From the NCBI GenBank assembly GCA_023101885.1, contig JALPQD010000917.1, positions 45,874 through 109,873 on the forward strand: DNA of 64,000 nucleotides. Reading direction: 5' to 3'. Below, piece by piece: positions 21,001-32,177 of the stretch. A model generated the notes under the pieces. The model made no database searches, was not told the DNA's origin, and saw nothing but the letters and a program-made list of their open reading frames with translations. The position numbers and the translations under genes were made by a program. Every line of letters starts with the position of its first letter. Position 1 is the stretch's first letter. Origin of the DNA: Typhlomys cinereus (Eukaryota; Chordata; Mammalia; Rodentia; Platacanthomyidae).

Positions 21001-22416
21001 GAATATCCTTTCTTATGTTAGAATCCCACTGAGTTCCATAGAGGAGGTTCGTTCTTGTATGTGTCTGGGTACCTGCTACAGTATAAGTGATATTCCAATA
21101 GGGGTACCCCTGATGCCTAAGAGACAACTTACTCTGGCCAGTTTTGACCATCAATGATTACTCCCAAAGGAAAGTGACCACCTGAGTTCCCACATAATTC
21201 ACTGTGGCAAGAGAAGGTTTATGTTTGCAAAAGGTTTTATTTCCTCACATGCACTAAGTAAACATGAGGAAGATGATTTTAAGTGATGTCAAGTGGTTCA
21301 GTGTGGTATGTATCACTGTTTGGAATTGAAGCTTGAGTCAACATAGTCATCATGATCTCAGCCTTGACATGGTCTCCACATACCTTGTTCATTCTTAGTA
21401 GATTCATGTTTAATTTACTGTCCTTGATTTTGGGGGAGATAAATGACAGAAGCAACTGAATGAAAGAAAAAACTCCTTTGGCTTACAGCTTCAAGACTCT
21501 GTCCATTATTATAGGAAAGGTACGGCAGCAGGAACTTGATGTAGCTGGTCACATGATACAAGTATTTGGTATGGAAACAGGGATGCTTGGACATAATCAG
21601 CAAGGTTTTTTTCTTTTTCTTCATTCTGACACCCCAGTCCATGGAAAAGTACTGCCCACCATTAGTTTGGGGACAGCTCATTTCAATTAACACCATTGAG
21701 AAACTACCTTAAACTCACAATGAGAGGTGTGTCTCCTACGTGATTCTGCACCTGAAATCAAGTTGACATTAAATATTAATCAGTGAAATTCTGCAATCCC
21801 AACATTCTTAGTGTGCATTGCAAAATAGTGACAAATGGCAAGATCTTTAGGTCATCCCCCATTGAACAATATTCTTTCTTCATCGTTTTCTATTTCTCTC
21901 TCCAAGACTCTAGGCTTCATTGCTCAACTGCCTTTTATCCACCAGCGAGAGTCTATTGAAATGCCATTTTCAAGAAGTTCCTTTTCCCTTTAGAAAAAAA
22001 AGTTATTTAACAGGAAATAAGATGAATGTCTTCCTTCTAAATCTACATGCCCAATTTTTATCCAGCAATTAAATTGCATCACAATGAAATTTACTACCTT
22101 TTTCCCTTATCCTCAATGATGGGCTCTGGACATCTTTCTTTTAGGAGGATAAACAAAACACTTTCACTTTTTCCAAAAATCCTCCATGTGATATTACTGA
22201 TGATAGAAAATTAGCAGAGGAAATACTGAGAACAGTAACAATATTAAACTCACTATGCAAATACCCTCAAAGAAACAGTATGAGTCACATATCAACAACT
22301 AAAACTATAGCATAACATTTGAGAATTAAGATTGTGTAGTCTCACATTCTGGCTTTATAGTAACTTTTCACAAATTCATTAGAATTTAAGACATTGAAAG
22401 GGGTCAAAAATTGTTT
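21001..22416. other. Intergenic sequence with one old rodent repeat fragment
   Basis: Mostly sequence I cannot place. From about 21455 to 21775 the text (aactcctttggcttacagctt ... caagttgacattaaata) resembles a common old rodent interspersed repeat, whose family I cannot assign. No coding feature, tRNA or CRISPR-like array is seen. Open frames here lack recognisable motifs. The right end lies directly downstream of the V2R exon and could include its 3' UTR. Confidence 0.45.
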
Positions 22417-23200
22417 TTAATTTTTGAATCTCTGAAGAGAATTTCTGTGTGGTCTTAGTAAAACAACATAGTATTTTGGGACAAAAATGCCCCCTAGCAG
22501 ACTTGCACAGGAGGCCAAGATGCAGAAGTCTTCCACAGCCACCATGTCCTTCCCTTTGTTGCTGTGGTAGACAGGGAGGAAGGCGACCCACACACTGCAG
22601 AACACCAGCATGCTGAAGGTCAGGAACTTGGCTTCATTGACGGTGTCAGGCAAGTTCCTGGCCAGGAAAGCCACAGTGAAGCCCCCCAGGGCCAGAGAGC
22701 CCAGGTATCCCAGGACACAGTAGAAGGCAGTGACTGAGCCCTTGTTACATATGATGATGATGTGGCCATGTTCAGCATGTTTGTCTGTGTCAACAAAGGG
22801 AGGAGATGTTCCCAGCCAGACTCCACAGAAAATAAGTTGGACCAAGGTGCAGCTAAGGATGATGTAGTTAGGTGCCCCTGAAACTAGCAACCACCTCATC
22901 TTTCTTCCTGGAACAGTGAGCTTGAAGGCCAGACTACCAGTGATTGTCTTGGCCAAGACAGTGGATACAGCCACAGTGAACACAACTCCAAATGTGATCT
23001 GCTGCAAGATGCAGGTGACTGTATTGGGATGTCCAAAGAAGAGCAAGGAGCAGAGGAAACAGAAGATGAAGGAGATGAGTAAGATGTAGCCATCCCTAAG
23101 GGGTCTTCATAAGCGAGAAAGGACACTGACCTTGGGAGGCAGTGGGTCTGCTCTGTGTTTGGATAGTGATCATCTGCACACTTCACACACTGATCCATTC
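22417..23200 (-). pseudogene. V2R vomeronasal receptor, seven-transmembrane exon (pseudogene)
   Basis: Last exon of a vomeronasal type-2 receptor, a family C G-protein-coupled pheromone receptor. The exon starts after a splice acceptor (tctgcatcag, AG at 23201-23202) with the cysteine-rich MDQCVKCADDHYPNTEQ. It reads SFLAYEDPLGMA, then jumps into YILLIS, the start of TM2. TM1 and its loop (about 35-40 residues by family comparison) are deleted near 23095-23108, and the frame changes. From there to the stop at 22417-22419 the frame is open: TM2 to TM7, with CILQQITFGVVFTVAVSTV, LARNLPDTVNEAKFLTFSML and FVPKYYVVLLRP, all typical of V2Rs. The rest of the gene is not adjacent. A matching penultimate exon lies at 56490-56612 on the same strand. 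Confidence 0.92.
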
Positions 23201-23202
23201 CT

Positions 23203-23517
23203 GATGCAGAAAGCAAAATGTCACCAACACATTGTAATGCTTCTCTCATTCACAGCACACTTTAAATAAGTGTGGAGTAAGATAATAATTAGTAAAACAA
23301 TAAATAAATAATAAATAGAAAAACAACGAATATATGATTTCCTGTAGATTACCCTAGGACAGCGATTCCCAATTTAATCTGTTCACAATTTTATGGTAAA
23401 CAAATACCAAAACTTGCATAGTCTTTTACTGAATTATACAGAATGATGTTTGCTACCTTGTCTCAGAAGAAAATGCTTATATGATGATATAATAAGAATG
23501 AGCAGACTGGGTACCTC
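23203..23517. other. Intron-side flank of the V2R exon, nothing recognised
   Basis: About 315 bases of AT-rich sequence upstream (minus strand) of the V2R acceptor. Read on the minus strand it should be intron. It contains short A/T-rich runs (ataaataaataataaat-like) but no coding feature. It ends at the T-rich tail of L1-E. Confidence 0.5.
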
Positions 23518-25205
23518 ACAAAACCTTTTTTCCTAATCATACAATCTCAATAGGTACCCCAACACTTTCCATTGCTCCTCCCATCCCCAGTCGCCTCCCT
23601 TGCACTCTCCCCATTTTCCCCTTCCTTTTACACTCTTTCTTCCCTCCCTCTCTCCCCATCTCCAAGTCACTCCCCCTCCCTCCCTCCCATCCCCTGAAAC
23701 ATCATCTTGTGTGAACTCCAAATCTCCCTCTGAGTCCTCCACCTTAGTGAGGGTTTAGGACTCAGTGGCATAGCTGTTCGGAGCCCATTCTTGGGCTCCC
23801 TGTTACTATGGGAATTCTAGTATGACTGTTTAATCCATTGCTTCAAAGGATTCTATTTTCTGGAGGCTTCTCCTGTATGATCCATACTAGATTTTAGTGA
23901 GAGAGCCATTGTGCAGGTCAGGCAAAGCCCAATCCTGGCTGCTGTAGCCCTATCTTGTGTGAAGTATCTTGCATATGGTTGGTCCTCCCCATCTTTAGGC
24001 TCTTACAATTTTGTCGCCCCTTCTTCCTCAAGGTTCTCTGAGATTTAGGATGGAGAGAAATTTGGCTGGTCTGGTTTCAGATCAATGTAGGGCCTTTGTT
24101 GTTCTGAACTGAGGTTTGCTGTTGTTTTCAGTTTTGCTTTTCTTGCACTGCCCTAAGCTCCATCCTGATTGATATTGAAAGTCACTTTCTAAGCAAAGAT
24201 GAAAGTTTGTTTAAATGAAGATCTTACTACAAGAGGAGACTCAAAGGTAGATGCAAGAATAGGAATAGGACACAGCAGTGAGGGAGGAGGGTCAGTGTCC
24301 CATTTGCAGGACAGTTACCCTCTATCTGCCAGTCCTTATGTCCTCCCTCATTGGTGAGATCAAATCTGGTCAATTGCAAATGACCAGGAAGGGAATTGAG
24401 AGTGAGCTGCACCAGATGTCTTGTTACTTACATGCAATACTTGACCATGGTATATTTTCTCTACTGAAACGTGATCCTCTTTTTCCTTTTTTCAGGGGCC
24501 CTCCTTTGCTGTCCCTAGTATTTATAGACCTTTGTGATTACAATAAGTATTACAGAGATTTATCTTTGAATATGACATTAAGTGTGTTTGGTACTAGGCT
24601 TCACCTATTAGGGAGTACACATGGTGTCTAATTTTCTGTCTGGCATATTTTACTCAACATTTTTTTCTAATTCCATCAATTTCCCAGCAAATTTCATTAA
24701 TTCATCTTTTTTGATAGTGGAATAGTATTCCATTGTATAAATGTACCATATTTTCCTTATCCACTACTCAAATGTTGGGCATTTGTATTATTTCCATGTC
24801 TTTGCTTTTGTAATTAGTGCTATAACGAACATGGTTGTACTTGTGTCATTGTAGTGAATTTCTGCATTATGGGGGATTGTTTATGCCCAGAAGTGGTACA
24901 GCAGGGTCATATGGCATTTCAATCTTTTTTTAGAAATCATGAAACTGATTCCATTCCCACCATCAATGTATGAGAATTCCCTTCTCTCCATATCCTCTCC
25001 AGCATTTGGTGTTGTGTGTATTGTGTATTTTTGCTATCCTGACTAGGGTGACATGATATCTCAGGGTAGTTTTCTTTGCAGTTCCCTGATGGCTAGGGAT
25101 GAGGCAGATTTTTTTAGATATTCATTAGACATTTCAATTTCGTCCTTTGAAAAGCTTCTTTTGAATTCTGAGGCCCCTTTTTTAACTGGGCCATTAATTT
25201 CCTTG
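23518..25205 (-). mobile_element. L1-E, 3' UTR and ORF2 C-terminus (antisense)
   Basis: Start (3' end) of a near full-length minus-strand L1 that extends to 31690. 23518-24593 is 3' UTR, with a C/T-rich tract at 23565-23700. The antisense stop CTA of ORF2 is at 24594-24596. 24597-25205 is the ORF2 C-terminal region. The frame is broken. It is interrupted by a SINE at 25222-25628, whose duplicated target site begins at 25206. Confidence 0.85.
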
Positions 25206-25221
25206 GTGTTTAGTTTTTTAA

Positions 25222-25628
25222 AATTTTTTATGTATTCAATTGTGCACATGTATGTGTGTATATGTATGTATGTGTGTGTGTGTGCATGTGTGTGAGCGTG
25301 TAGAACCAGGGGTGAATTCGGGAACTACCATCGACTGCCTCCACCTCCTCCTTGTTTATTCTGCCCGGGGATTCACAGGCTCTGCCCTACCAGGACCAGA
25401 AACGCAGGCTGCCCCCGCTTCTGCCCAGCGTCTATATGTGGGGTCTCGGATCCGAACTCAGGACCTTCTGCCTTCAAGGCAGAGGCTTTCCACTTTCTGG
25501 AATCTTCTATCTTTCTTTAGGGTTTTAAATTTTTCATTATAAACGTCTCTCACTTCATTAGCTAGATTTATACCAAGGTATTTCATTTCTTTAGGGGCTA
25601 TCATAAATGGGCCACCTTTCCAGCCCGA
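25222..25628 (-). mobile_element. SINE (minus) carrying an internal L1 patch
   Basis: Antisense copy of the B2-like SINE (ends attcaattgtgcac ... aaggcagaggc, then the head ccacctttccagccc). It is flanked by a perfect 16 bp duplication, gtgtttagttttttaa, at 25206-25221 and 25629-25644. The head and body are separated by 125 bases (25487-25611) that are not SINE but L1 ORF2 text nearly identical to 26443-26567. Without that patch the SINE is about 280 bp, matching the other full copies. Confidence 0.85.
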
Positions 25629-28574
25629 GTGTTTAGTTTTTTAAGTTCGTTGAGCACTCTAAATAATAGAGCTCTATCAGATATGTGGTTAGTAAATTTT
25701 TTTCCCATTCTCTGGGTATCCTTTTTGCTAAGTTTACAATCTCTTTATCTAAACAGAAGCTGTTTAATTTCATAAGATCCCATTTGTTTTTTGTTTTTGT
25801 TTTTGTTTTTTTAAGATCCCATTTGTTGAGAGATGGTTCTAATGCTTGTGCCATTGAGTTTCTGTTTATGAACTGTTGTCCTAGTCTAATCAGTTCGAGG
25901 AATTTCTTTACCCTTTCAACTAGGGTTTTTGTAAGGTCTGGCCTAACATTAAGGTCCTTGATCCATTTGGAATTAACTTTTGTGCATGGTCACAAGTATG
26001 TGTCTAGTTTTAATGTTATGCATGTGGATATTCAATTTTACCAATACCATTTGTTGAAGATATTGTTTTTTTTCCCTTGAATTTTTTGGACCCCTTTGTC
26101 AAAGACCAAATGGCTATAATTGTGAAGGTATATATCTATTTCTTCAGCCTTTTTCCATTGATCTATGTGTACATTTTGGAGCCAGTACTAGGCTGTTTTA
26201 TTACTATGGATTTGTAATCTAGATTAAAGTTTGTTATGGTGATAACTCCAGTAGTGTTTTTGTTACTCAGGTTGTTTATGCAATCCTGGACATTTTGTGT
26301 TTCCATATGAATTTTAATATTGTTTGATCAATTTCTTTAAAGAAATATTTGGGAATTTTGATTGGTATAGCATTGAATCTGTATAGTACTTTTGGTACGA
26401 TGGTCATTTTTATGCCATTCTTATCTAGGCGCATGGAGGGAATTTCCACTTTCTGGAATCTTCTATCTTTCTTTAGGGTTTTAAATTTTTCATTATAAAG
26501 GTCTCTCACTTCATTAGCTAGATTTATACCAAGGTATTTCATTTCTTTAGGGGCTATCATAAATGGGATTGTTTTCTTTGAACGTTTTCATTTTTTCATC
26601 CTGGGTGTATAGGAAGGTCACTGATTTTTGCATGTTCATTTTGTACCCTGCCGCTCTGCTCAAATTATATGTTAGTTCCAGGATTTTCTTGGCAGAGATT
26701 TTATGATCACTCAGGTATAGAATCATATCATTTGCAAATAGAGATAACTTCACTTTTTCCTCGCTGATTTGAATCCCTTTTATCTCCCTGTGTTGTCTTA
26801 TGGCTCCAGCTAAGACTTCAAGTACAATATTGAATAGAAGTGGTGAAAGTGGACAGCCTTGTCTAGTTCCTGATCAAAGCGGGAATACTGCAAGTTTTTC
26901 CCATTGATTATAATCCTTGCTATTGGCTTATTGTATACAGCTTTCATTATGTTGATAAAGTTTATCCCATTCCAACTGTTTCTAGCATCTTGATCATAAA
27001 AGGCTTTTGGATCTTGTCAAAAGCTTTTTCTGTGTCTACGTAAAGTATCATGTTATCTTAAATTTTGGTTTGGATTATATAATGGTTTACATTTATTAAT
27101 TTGGGTTTGTTGAACCAACCATTTATGCCTGGATTAAAACCTACTTGATTACAGTAAATGATAATTTTGATATGTTTTTGAATTCAATATGCTAAAATTT
27201 TGTTGGGAATCTTTGCATCTCTGTTCATCCAAGAGACTGACCTCTAGTTTTCTTCTAAAAGTGTATCTTTCTTAGGTTACGGGATTAGTATGATATTAGC
27301 TTCATAGAAAGAATTTGGAAGTGTTCCTTCCATTGCTATTTTATGGAACAGTGTAATGAATACTGGTGTTTGTTTTTTTTTTAAATATCTGGTAGAATTT
27401 TGTGCTGAACCCATCTGATCCATGACACTTTTTGTTGGTAAGAGTGGAGATTACTTCATCATTTTCCTCATTTTTATAGGACTAATTAAGTAATAACGAC
27501 TTCCTGATTCAATTAGGTGAATTGTGCTTACTAAAGAATTCTTTTGTGTTATCAAATTTCATGGAGTATAAGTTTATGAAGTTTGACATAATTCTCTGAA
27601 TTTCTTATGTATCAGTTGTGATAACTCCATTTTCATTTCTAATGTTGTTAATTTGGGTTTTCTTTCTCTTGATTTTGGTTAATTTAGCTCAGGGTGAATC
27701 AATCTTACTGATTTTTTCAAACAATGAGCTTTTCGACTGGTTAATTCTTTGTATGGATTTTCTTATCATAATTTCTGATATTTCTCCCTTGACTTTGCTA
27801 ATCTCCTGTCTTCTAGTGCTTTGGGGATTGGACTGCTCTTGTGTCTATAAAGCTTTAAGTTGCATAGTTAAGTTATTTATTTGTGATGTTTCTATCTTTT
27901 TGGTATAGGCATTAAGAGCTATAAACGTACCTTTTAGAACAGCTTTCCTTGTGTCTTAGAGTTGGATTTCTTGTATTTTCATTATAGGTTGCTTCTAGGA
28001 AATCTTCAATTTCCTTTATGATTTCTTCCTGAACCCAGTTCTCATTCAGCATCATAGTGTTTAGTTTCCAAGAATTAGTGTTTTTTTTTGCTGTTTATTG
28101 TATTGCAGATGTTAAGCTTTAGCTGAAAGTATACAGGCTATAATTTCAACTTTCCTGAATATGTGCAGATTCGTTTAGTGGCTCAATATATTGTCTATTT
28201 TGTATAAAGTTCCATGGGATGATGAGAAGAATGTGTATTCCTTGTTGCTTCAATAGATGGTTCGATAGAAATTTGTAAGTTCAATTCAAGAAGAGTATGG
28301 TTTAATACTAATGTGTCTCTCTTGAGTTTTTGGCATGTCTATCTATCCCATGTTGAGAATGTGGTATTGAAGTCCCAAGTGTTATAGTTTTGAGATTGAC
28401 TTCTTGTTTAGGACATTGTAGTGTTTGCTTAATGAATGTGGAAGATCCCCTATTAGGTGCATACATGTTCATTATTGTGAAGTCTTCCTGGTGAATTGTT
28501 TATGTGACTAAAATGTAATATCCTTCTTTATGTCTTCTGATTTTCTTTGGCTTGAAGTCCACTTTGTTAGCTTA
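25629..28574 (-). mobile_element. L1-E ORF2, RT to endonuclease (antisense)
   Basis: Continuation of ORF2 on the minus strand through the reverse transcriptase (about 26550-27250) and into the region between RT and endonuclease. The catalytic FADD reads FAND in [13 protein letters not shown] at about 26715-26755. A segment in the minus-strand frame at 26276-26560 still reads as L1 protein ([20 protein letters not shown]). Numerous frame breaks. ORF2 continues beyond the insertion at 28575. Confidence 0.85.
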
Positions 28575-29105
28575 ACGAATTTTTTTTTTTTTATTAAAAA
28601 TTTAATTATACATTTTAAAATTTTTTACCAGTTCCCTCCCTCCCCCCTCCCCTTCCCCCAGTGTCTCCCCCCCAATTCCCAGAGAGTCCTTTATTGTGTG
28701 CGCCTAACTCTCCACTGGGTCCTCCTCTCCGATGACATATAAGGACCCAGTGGCATTTCCATAAGCCCTTTCTCTTGTTCCCCTTAATCATAAGATTACT
28801 ACTATGGCTGTCAATCCCTTGCCTCCAGGGGTCTCGGTGCCCTTAACAGATGCTAGACTTTATGAGGGCAACAGTGCGCTGGACATTGCGCAGGGCATGC
28901 AAAGTTCCATTATGATTGCTTTGGCCCCAACTATTGTTGAGAATCTTGCAAATCGTTGCTCCTCCCATCCTTTTGCTCTTACAATCTTACCGCCTCCTCT
29001 TCCGCAAATGTCCCTGAGCTCCAGGATGGGTAGAGATTAGGCTGTCCTAGTTCTATGTGATTGATATAGAGTCTCTGAAGTTCTGGATTGTGGTTTTGAC
29101 AAAAC
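28575..29105 (-). mobile_element. L1 3' end inserted in L1-E (subfamily with poly-T start)
   Basis: Minus-strand L1 tip of a distinct subfamily: T14 run, attaaaaatttaattatac, then accagttccctccctcc, a conserved 3' UTR part with atgagggcaacagtgcgctg, and an end near 29105. The same form occurs at 55085-55578 (plus) and 62521-63500 (minus). About 80 bases of the host L1 seem to have been lost at the insertion. Confidence 0.8.
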
Positions 29106-29644
29106 TTTTACTTTTAGAATGTGCCTATCTTTTGTGATGAAACATGTTAGACATGTTCCAGAAGGTAGAAGACGTATGGGTTTTGATTTCTAATCCATGT
29201 TTTTCACCTTTATCGTTTGATTGGTGAGTTAATTCCATTGACATTTAGTGGTATAATGGAGAAATTACATTTCATTCCTGATATTTTTTGTATTTCGTGC
29301 ATTTCATAGTGTATTATTTAGCTTCTAGTTTGTGGTGGTATTACACTTCCCTTCTGTCATCCTGGATATGCTTGTTCTTTTCCTCAAGCTTGAGTATTTT
29401 TTGTAGCATTATTTGAAGGCCTGGTTTTGTGTTCATATAAGGCTTCAACTTGTTTTTGTGTTAAAAATTTTTTCTTTCACCTTTGATCATGACTGATAGT
29501 TTTGCGAGCTATATCAGCCAGGATTGACATTTGTGCTCATTTAATACTTGAAGTATGTCTCTCCAAGCTCTTCTGGCATTTAATGTTTCTACTGGAAAAC
29601 TCATTTGTTATTTTAGTAGATTAACCATTAAAAGAGACTTATTT
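29106..29644 (-). mobile_element. L1-E ORF2 start and ORF1 C-terminus (antisense)
   Basis: Antisense of the ORF2 N-terminus (cattgacatttagtggtataa, corresponding to the start of the endonuclease domain) up to about 29245, followed by the ORF1 C-terminal domain. The text is shifted in frame repeatedly. It is interrupted by a chimeric insertion at 29645. Confidence 0.8.
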
Positions 29645-29990
29645 CCCCTTCCGCGCCATCTCCACCAGCTCCCAGGTGAGTGAGTGAGAGAGCCCGTCCC
29701 AGCCCAGCCCCTCACCCGTATTGACAGCCACAGTAGTGTTCCTATGCTTAAGGGGAACACAGGAAAGGGTTCAGGGAAATGCCACTGGGTCTTTGTACAT
29801 CATCGGAGAGAAGGGCCCAGAGGAGAGTCAGGCATGCACAATAAAGGACTCTCTGGGAATTGGGGGAGAGGCACTGGGAGATAGGGAGGAAGGGGAGGGG
29901 GAGCAAGCGGTTTGGGGGGAGGAGGAGGGAGGGAGGGAACTGGTCTACCTATTAAGTTTGTATGAGCACAAATAATAATAAAAATGTATA
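29645..29990 (+). mobile_element. Short chimeric L1-derived insertion (5' GC-rich leader fused to 3' UTR)
   Basis: Plus-strand insertion. 29647-29722 is GC-rich, with a CAG|GTGAGT splice-donor-like site near 29674, and resembles an L1 5' UTR leader. At about 29722 it joins directly to L1 3' UTR text (gacagccacagtagtg), then a G-rich tract, cctattaagtttgtatgagc, and an A-rich tail. The repeat aaaagagac occurs before and after the insertion, which supports one insertion event of an already fused RNA. Confidence 0.65.
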
Positions 29991-31690
29991 AAAAAAGAGA
30001 CATTTTTTCTCTTGAAAATGTCAGCGTATGTGTAGTGTTTTGCCTATTATTTGCCATGGCGAGTTTCTATTTTGGTAATTTCTGTTTGGGCTGTGGAATG
30101 TTTTGTATTTGTATTGGGCCTGTCTTTGTTTAGATGTAGAAAGTTTTCCTTTATGATAATATGAAAATTTTCCTCAGGTGTGATATTTTAGTATTCTTTT
30201 TCTGGTATTTCCTCAGGTGTGATATTTTAGTATTCTTTTTCTGGTATTGCATGAATGCACATGTCAGGCTGGTTCAAGGTGTCCCATAACTCTTGGATAT
30301 TCTTCTCAAGTATCTTGTTGGCTTTAGCAATGTCTTTGATTGAACTGGTGAGTTCTTCCACTTTATCTTCAAGATCTGATATTCTATTTGGTGCTTCATT
30401 AGTTCTGCTGGAAAGACAATCTGGTGAGTTCTGGGTTGAAGATAGCTTGTCTTGTAGGTCAGTTTAAACTCTGCTTGAGATTGTTTTAACTGCTCTATGC
30501 CTATTTTTGTTTCTTAAACTGCTTTTCTCATTTCCTCCAAGTGCCAGTTTTTTTCCTGTTCAAAGTGGTTGATGCAGATATTTAACTCTTTCAGGATTTC
30601 CTTGTTCGTTGTTTTGATCATAGTAAGGATCAGTCTTTGAAATTCATTATCTTGGGAATGGTTTTCTTGGCTATTTTCTCTGAGTTTGTTCTGGTTGGAT
30701 ATCATCATTATGGCATTCATTCTTTAGGTACAAGACTTTTGGTCTTGGTTTTTGTTTCTCATGAATTTGTGCTGTGACCTGGTCATTTTTATTTTACCTC
30801 TTAGGAGCTTCTTTTTGTTTTTGTGTGTTTTAGATGCACTGAATTAGATGATATTGCTATATTTGAGCAGTTAAACTAGTTTTTCTTGGAGTTGGGTATG
30901 TTTGTCTGGTATTGGTGTTATTTCCTAGATGAGACTATTGAAGTGTTTGTACATCAATTAAGTTGAGTGTATTAGACAGAGATTGAAAATTAGTATGCTA
31001 GTGCACTTTTTAGTTTTACTCTCTTGGTGATATGTGAGGGTGAATGGTATAGTCCCTGAAGTTGTATGTGATTTTGGGTGGCTGTATGGAAATGTTAAGC
31101 TACAGTGTGAAATAATTGAGAGGAATGAGATGGTAAAAATGGTTTGCTTATCTCAGAGCTGGATGTGAAGAATCTGTTCCATATGATGGGATGATTATAG
31201 AAGACCTCAGATGAATGGTGTTGGCTCCTACCTTTTTGCTTTGATTTTCACTGGACTCTGTTGAATTCTGAGGAGCAGGGTGTCTGCCCCAATATGGTTT
31301 TGGGGCATAAAGTCAGAGTGGCTGGTGGGGAGTACAGAAAACCTGGAGTTTGGGGCATGGCCTAGAAGCCTTCCCCAGAACTAAAAAGGCGGGCTGGCTA
31401 CTAGTGAGGTGCATAGATGACATGGGCCCTGGGGTATGGCTGAGAGACCTTCTTCAGTACCAGAGAGGCAGGCTGGGGGCACTCAGATGACCAGGAGCCT
31501 GGGGTGTGTTCTAAGGGGCTTACCTGATGAGCAGGGAATCAGCCCTGTTCCTGGTCCAGGGCAGAAAGGAAGAGTGGCTAGTGTGGTGTGCAGATGACCT
31601 GGATCCTGAGGCATGGTCTAGGTGCTTTACCTGAGGAGCAGGAAGTTGGCCCAGGTCAGGATCCAGGTCCTCCACAGAAAGACAAAACCC
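29991..31690 (-). mobile_element. L1-E ORF1 N-terminus and 5' UTR (antisense)
   Basis: Antisense of ORF1: RNA-binding part at about 29995-30140, coiled coil at about 30250-30580, N-terminus to about 30790. Then AT-rich 5' UTR to 31255 and a GC-rich end, 31256-31690, where similar phrases recur (gcatggcctag, cctggggtgtg, acctgaggagcag), as expected of tandem promoter monomers in rodent L1s. A 39 bp tandem duplication lies at 30172-30249. Confidence 0.82.
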
Positions 31691-32047
31691 AACCTAAAGA
31701 CTCATACTTATTTGATATGATAATTGAATTTCATAGGGAAATCTAGTTCTGACTGTTCAATCCAATTGCCACAATCATTTCGATGTTGCCTGTGGCTGTG
31801 TACTCACATAGTTTAAACAAAGAAATATTCCTCCCTTTTCATATAAAAAAGGGGGAGAAATTTTGTTATTAATGTTAAAGACCTCAGGATCAGTGATCCC
31901 AAAGCTGTATTAATAATATCATCTCCATGGAGCATATGCTCCTGCTTATTGAAATGTCATTGAAATAATATCTGTACATTTTATTGAATTCTATTTTTAT
32001 CAGCATTGTTCTATGAGAATGAGCATAAAGTAAAGAAGACATTAAGA
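31691..32047. other. Unrecognised AT-rich segment between L1-E and L1-F
   Basis: About 355 bases that match none of the repeat families here. No coding or RNA feature recognised. It separates the 5' end of the minus-strand L1-E from the 5'-truncated L1-F. Confidence 0.5.
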
Positions 32048-32177
32048 TGGACACCTTGAAAAAGCATAACATGCATATTCATGGAATACAAGAACAAGTA
32101 TCCCAAAATACCATATATGAGGAAAATTTTCAAATTCTCATAAAAGAAAAAATTTTCACATCTAAAGAAAGAAATGT
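32048..32177 (+). mobile_element. L1-F, ORF1 fragment (5'-truncated start)
   Basis: Plus-strand L1 begins here within ORF1 (gcatattcatggaatacaag; HIHGIQEQVSQNTIYEENFQ). L1-F then continues, with large insertions, to about 46230. It is cut at 32177 by a chimeric insertion. Confidence 0.8.
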
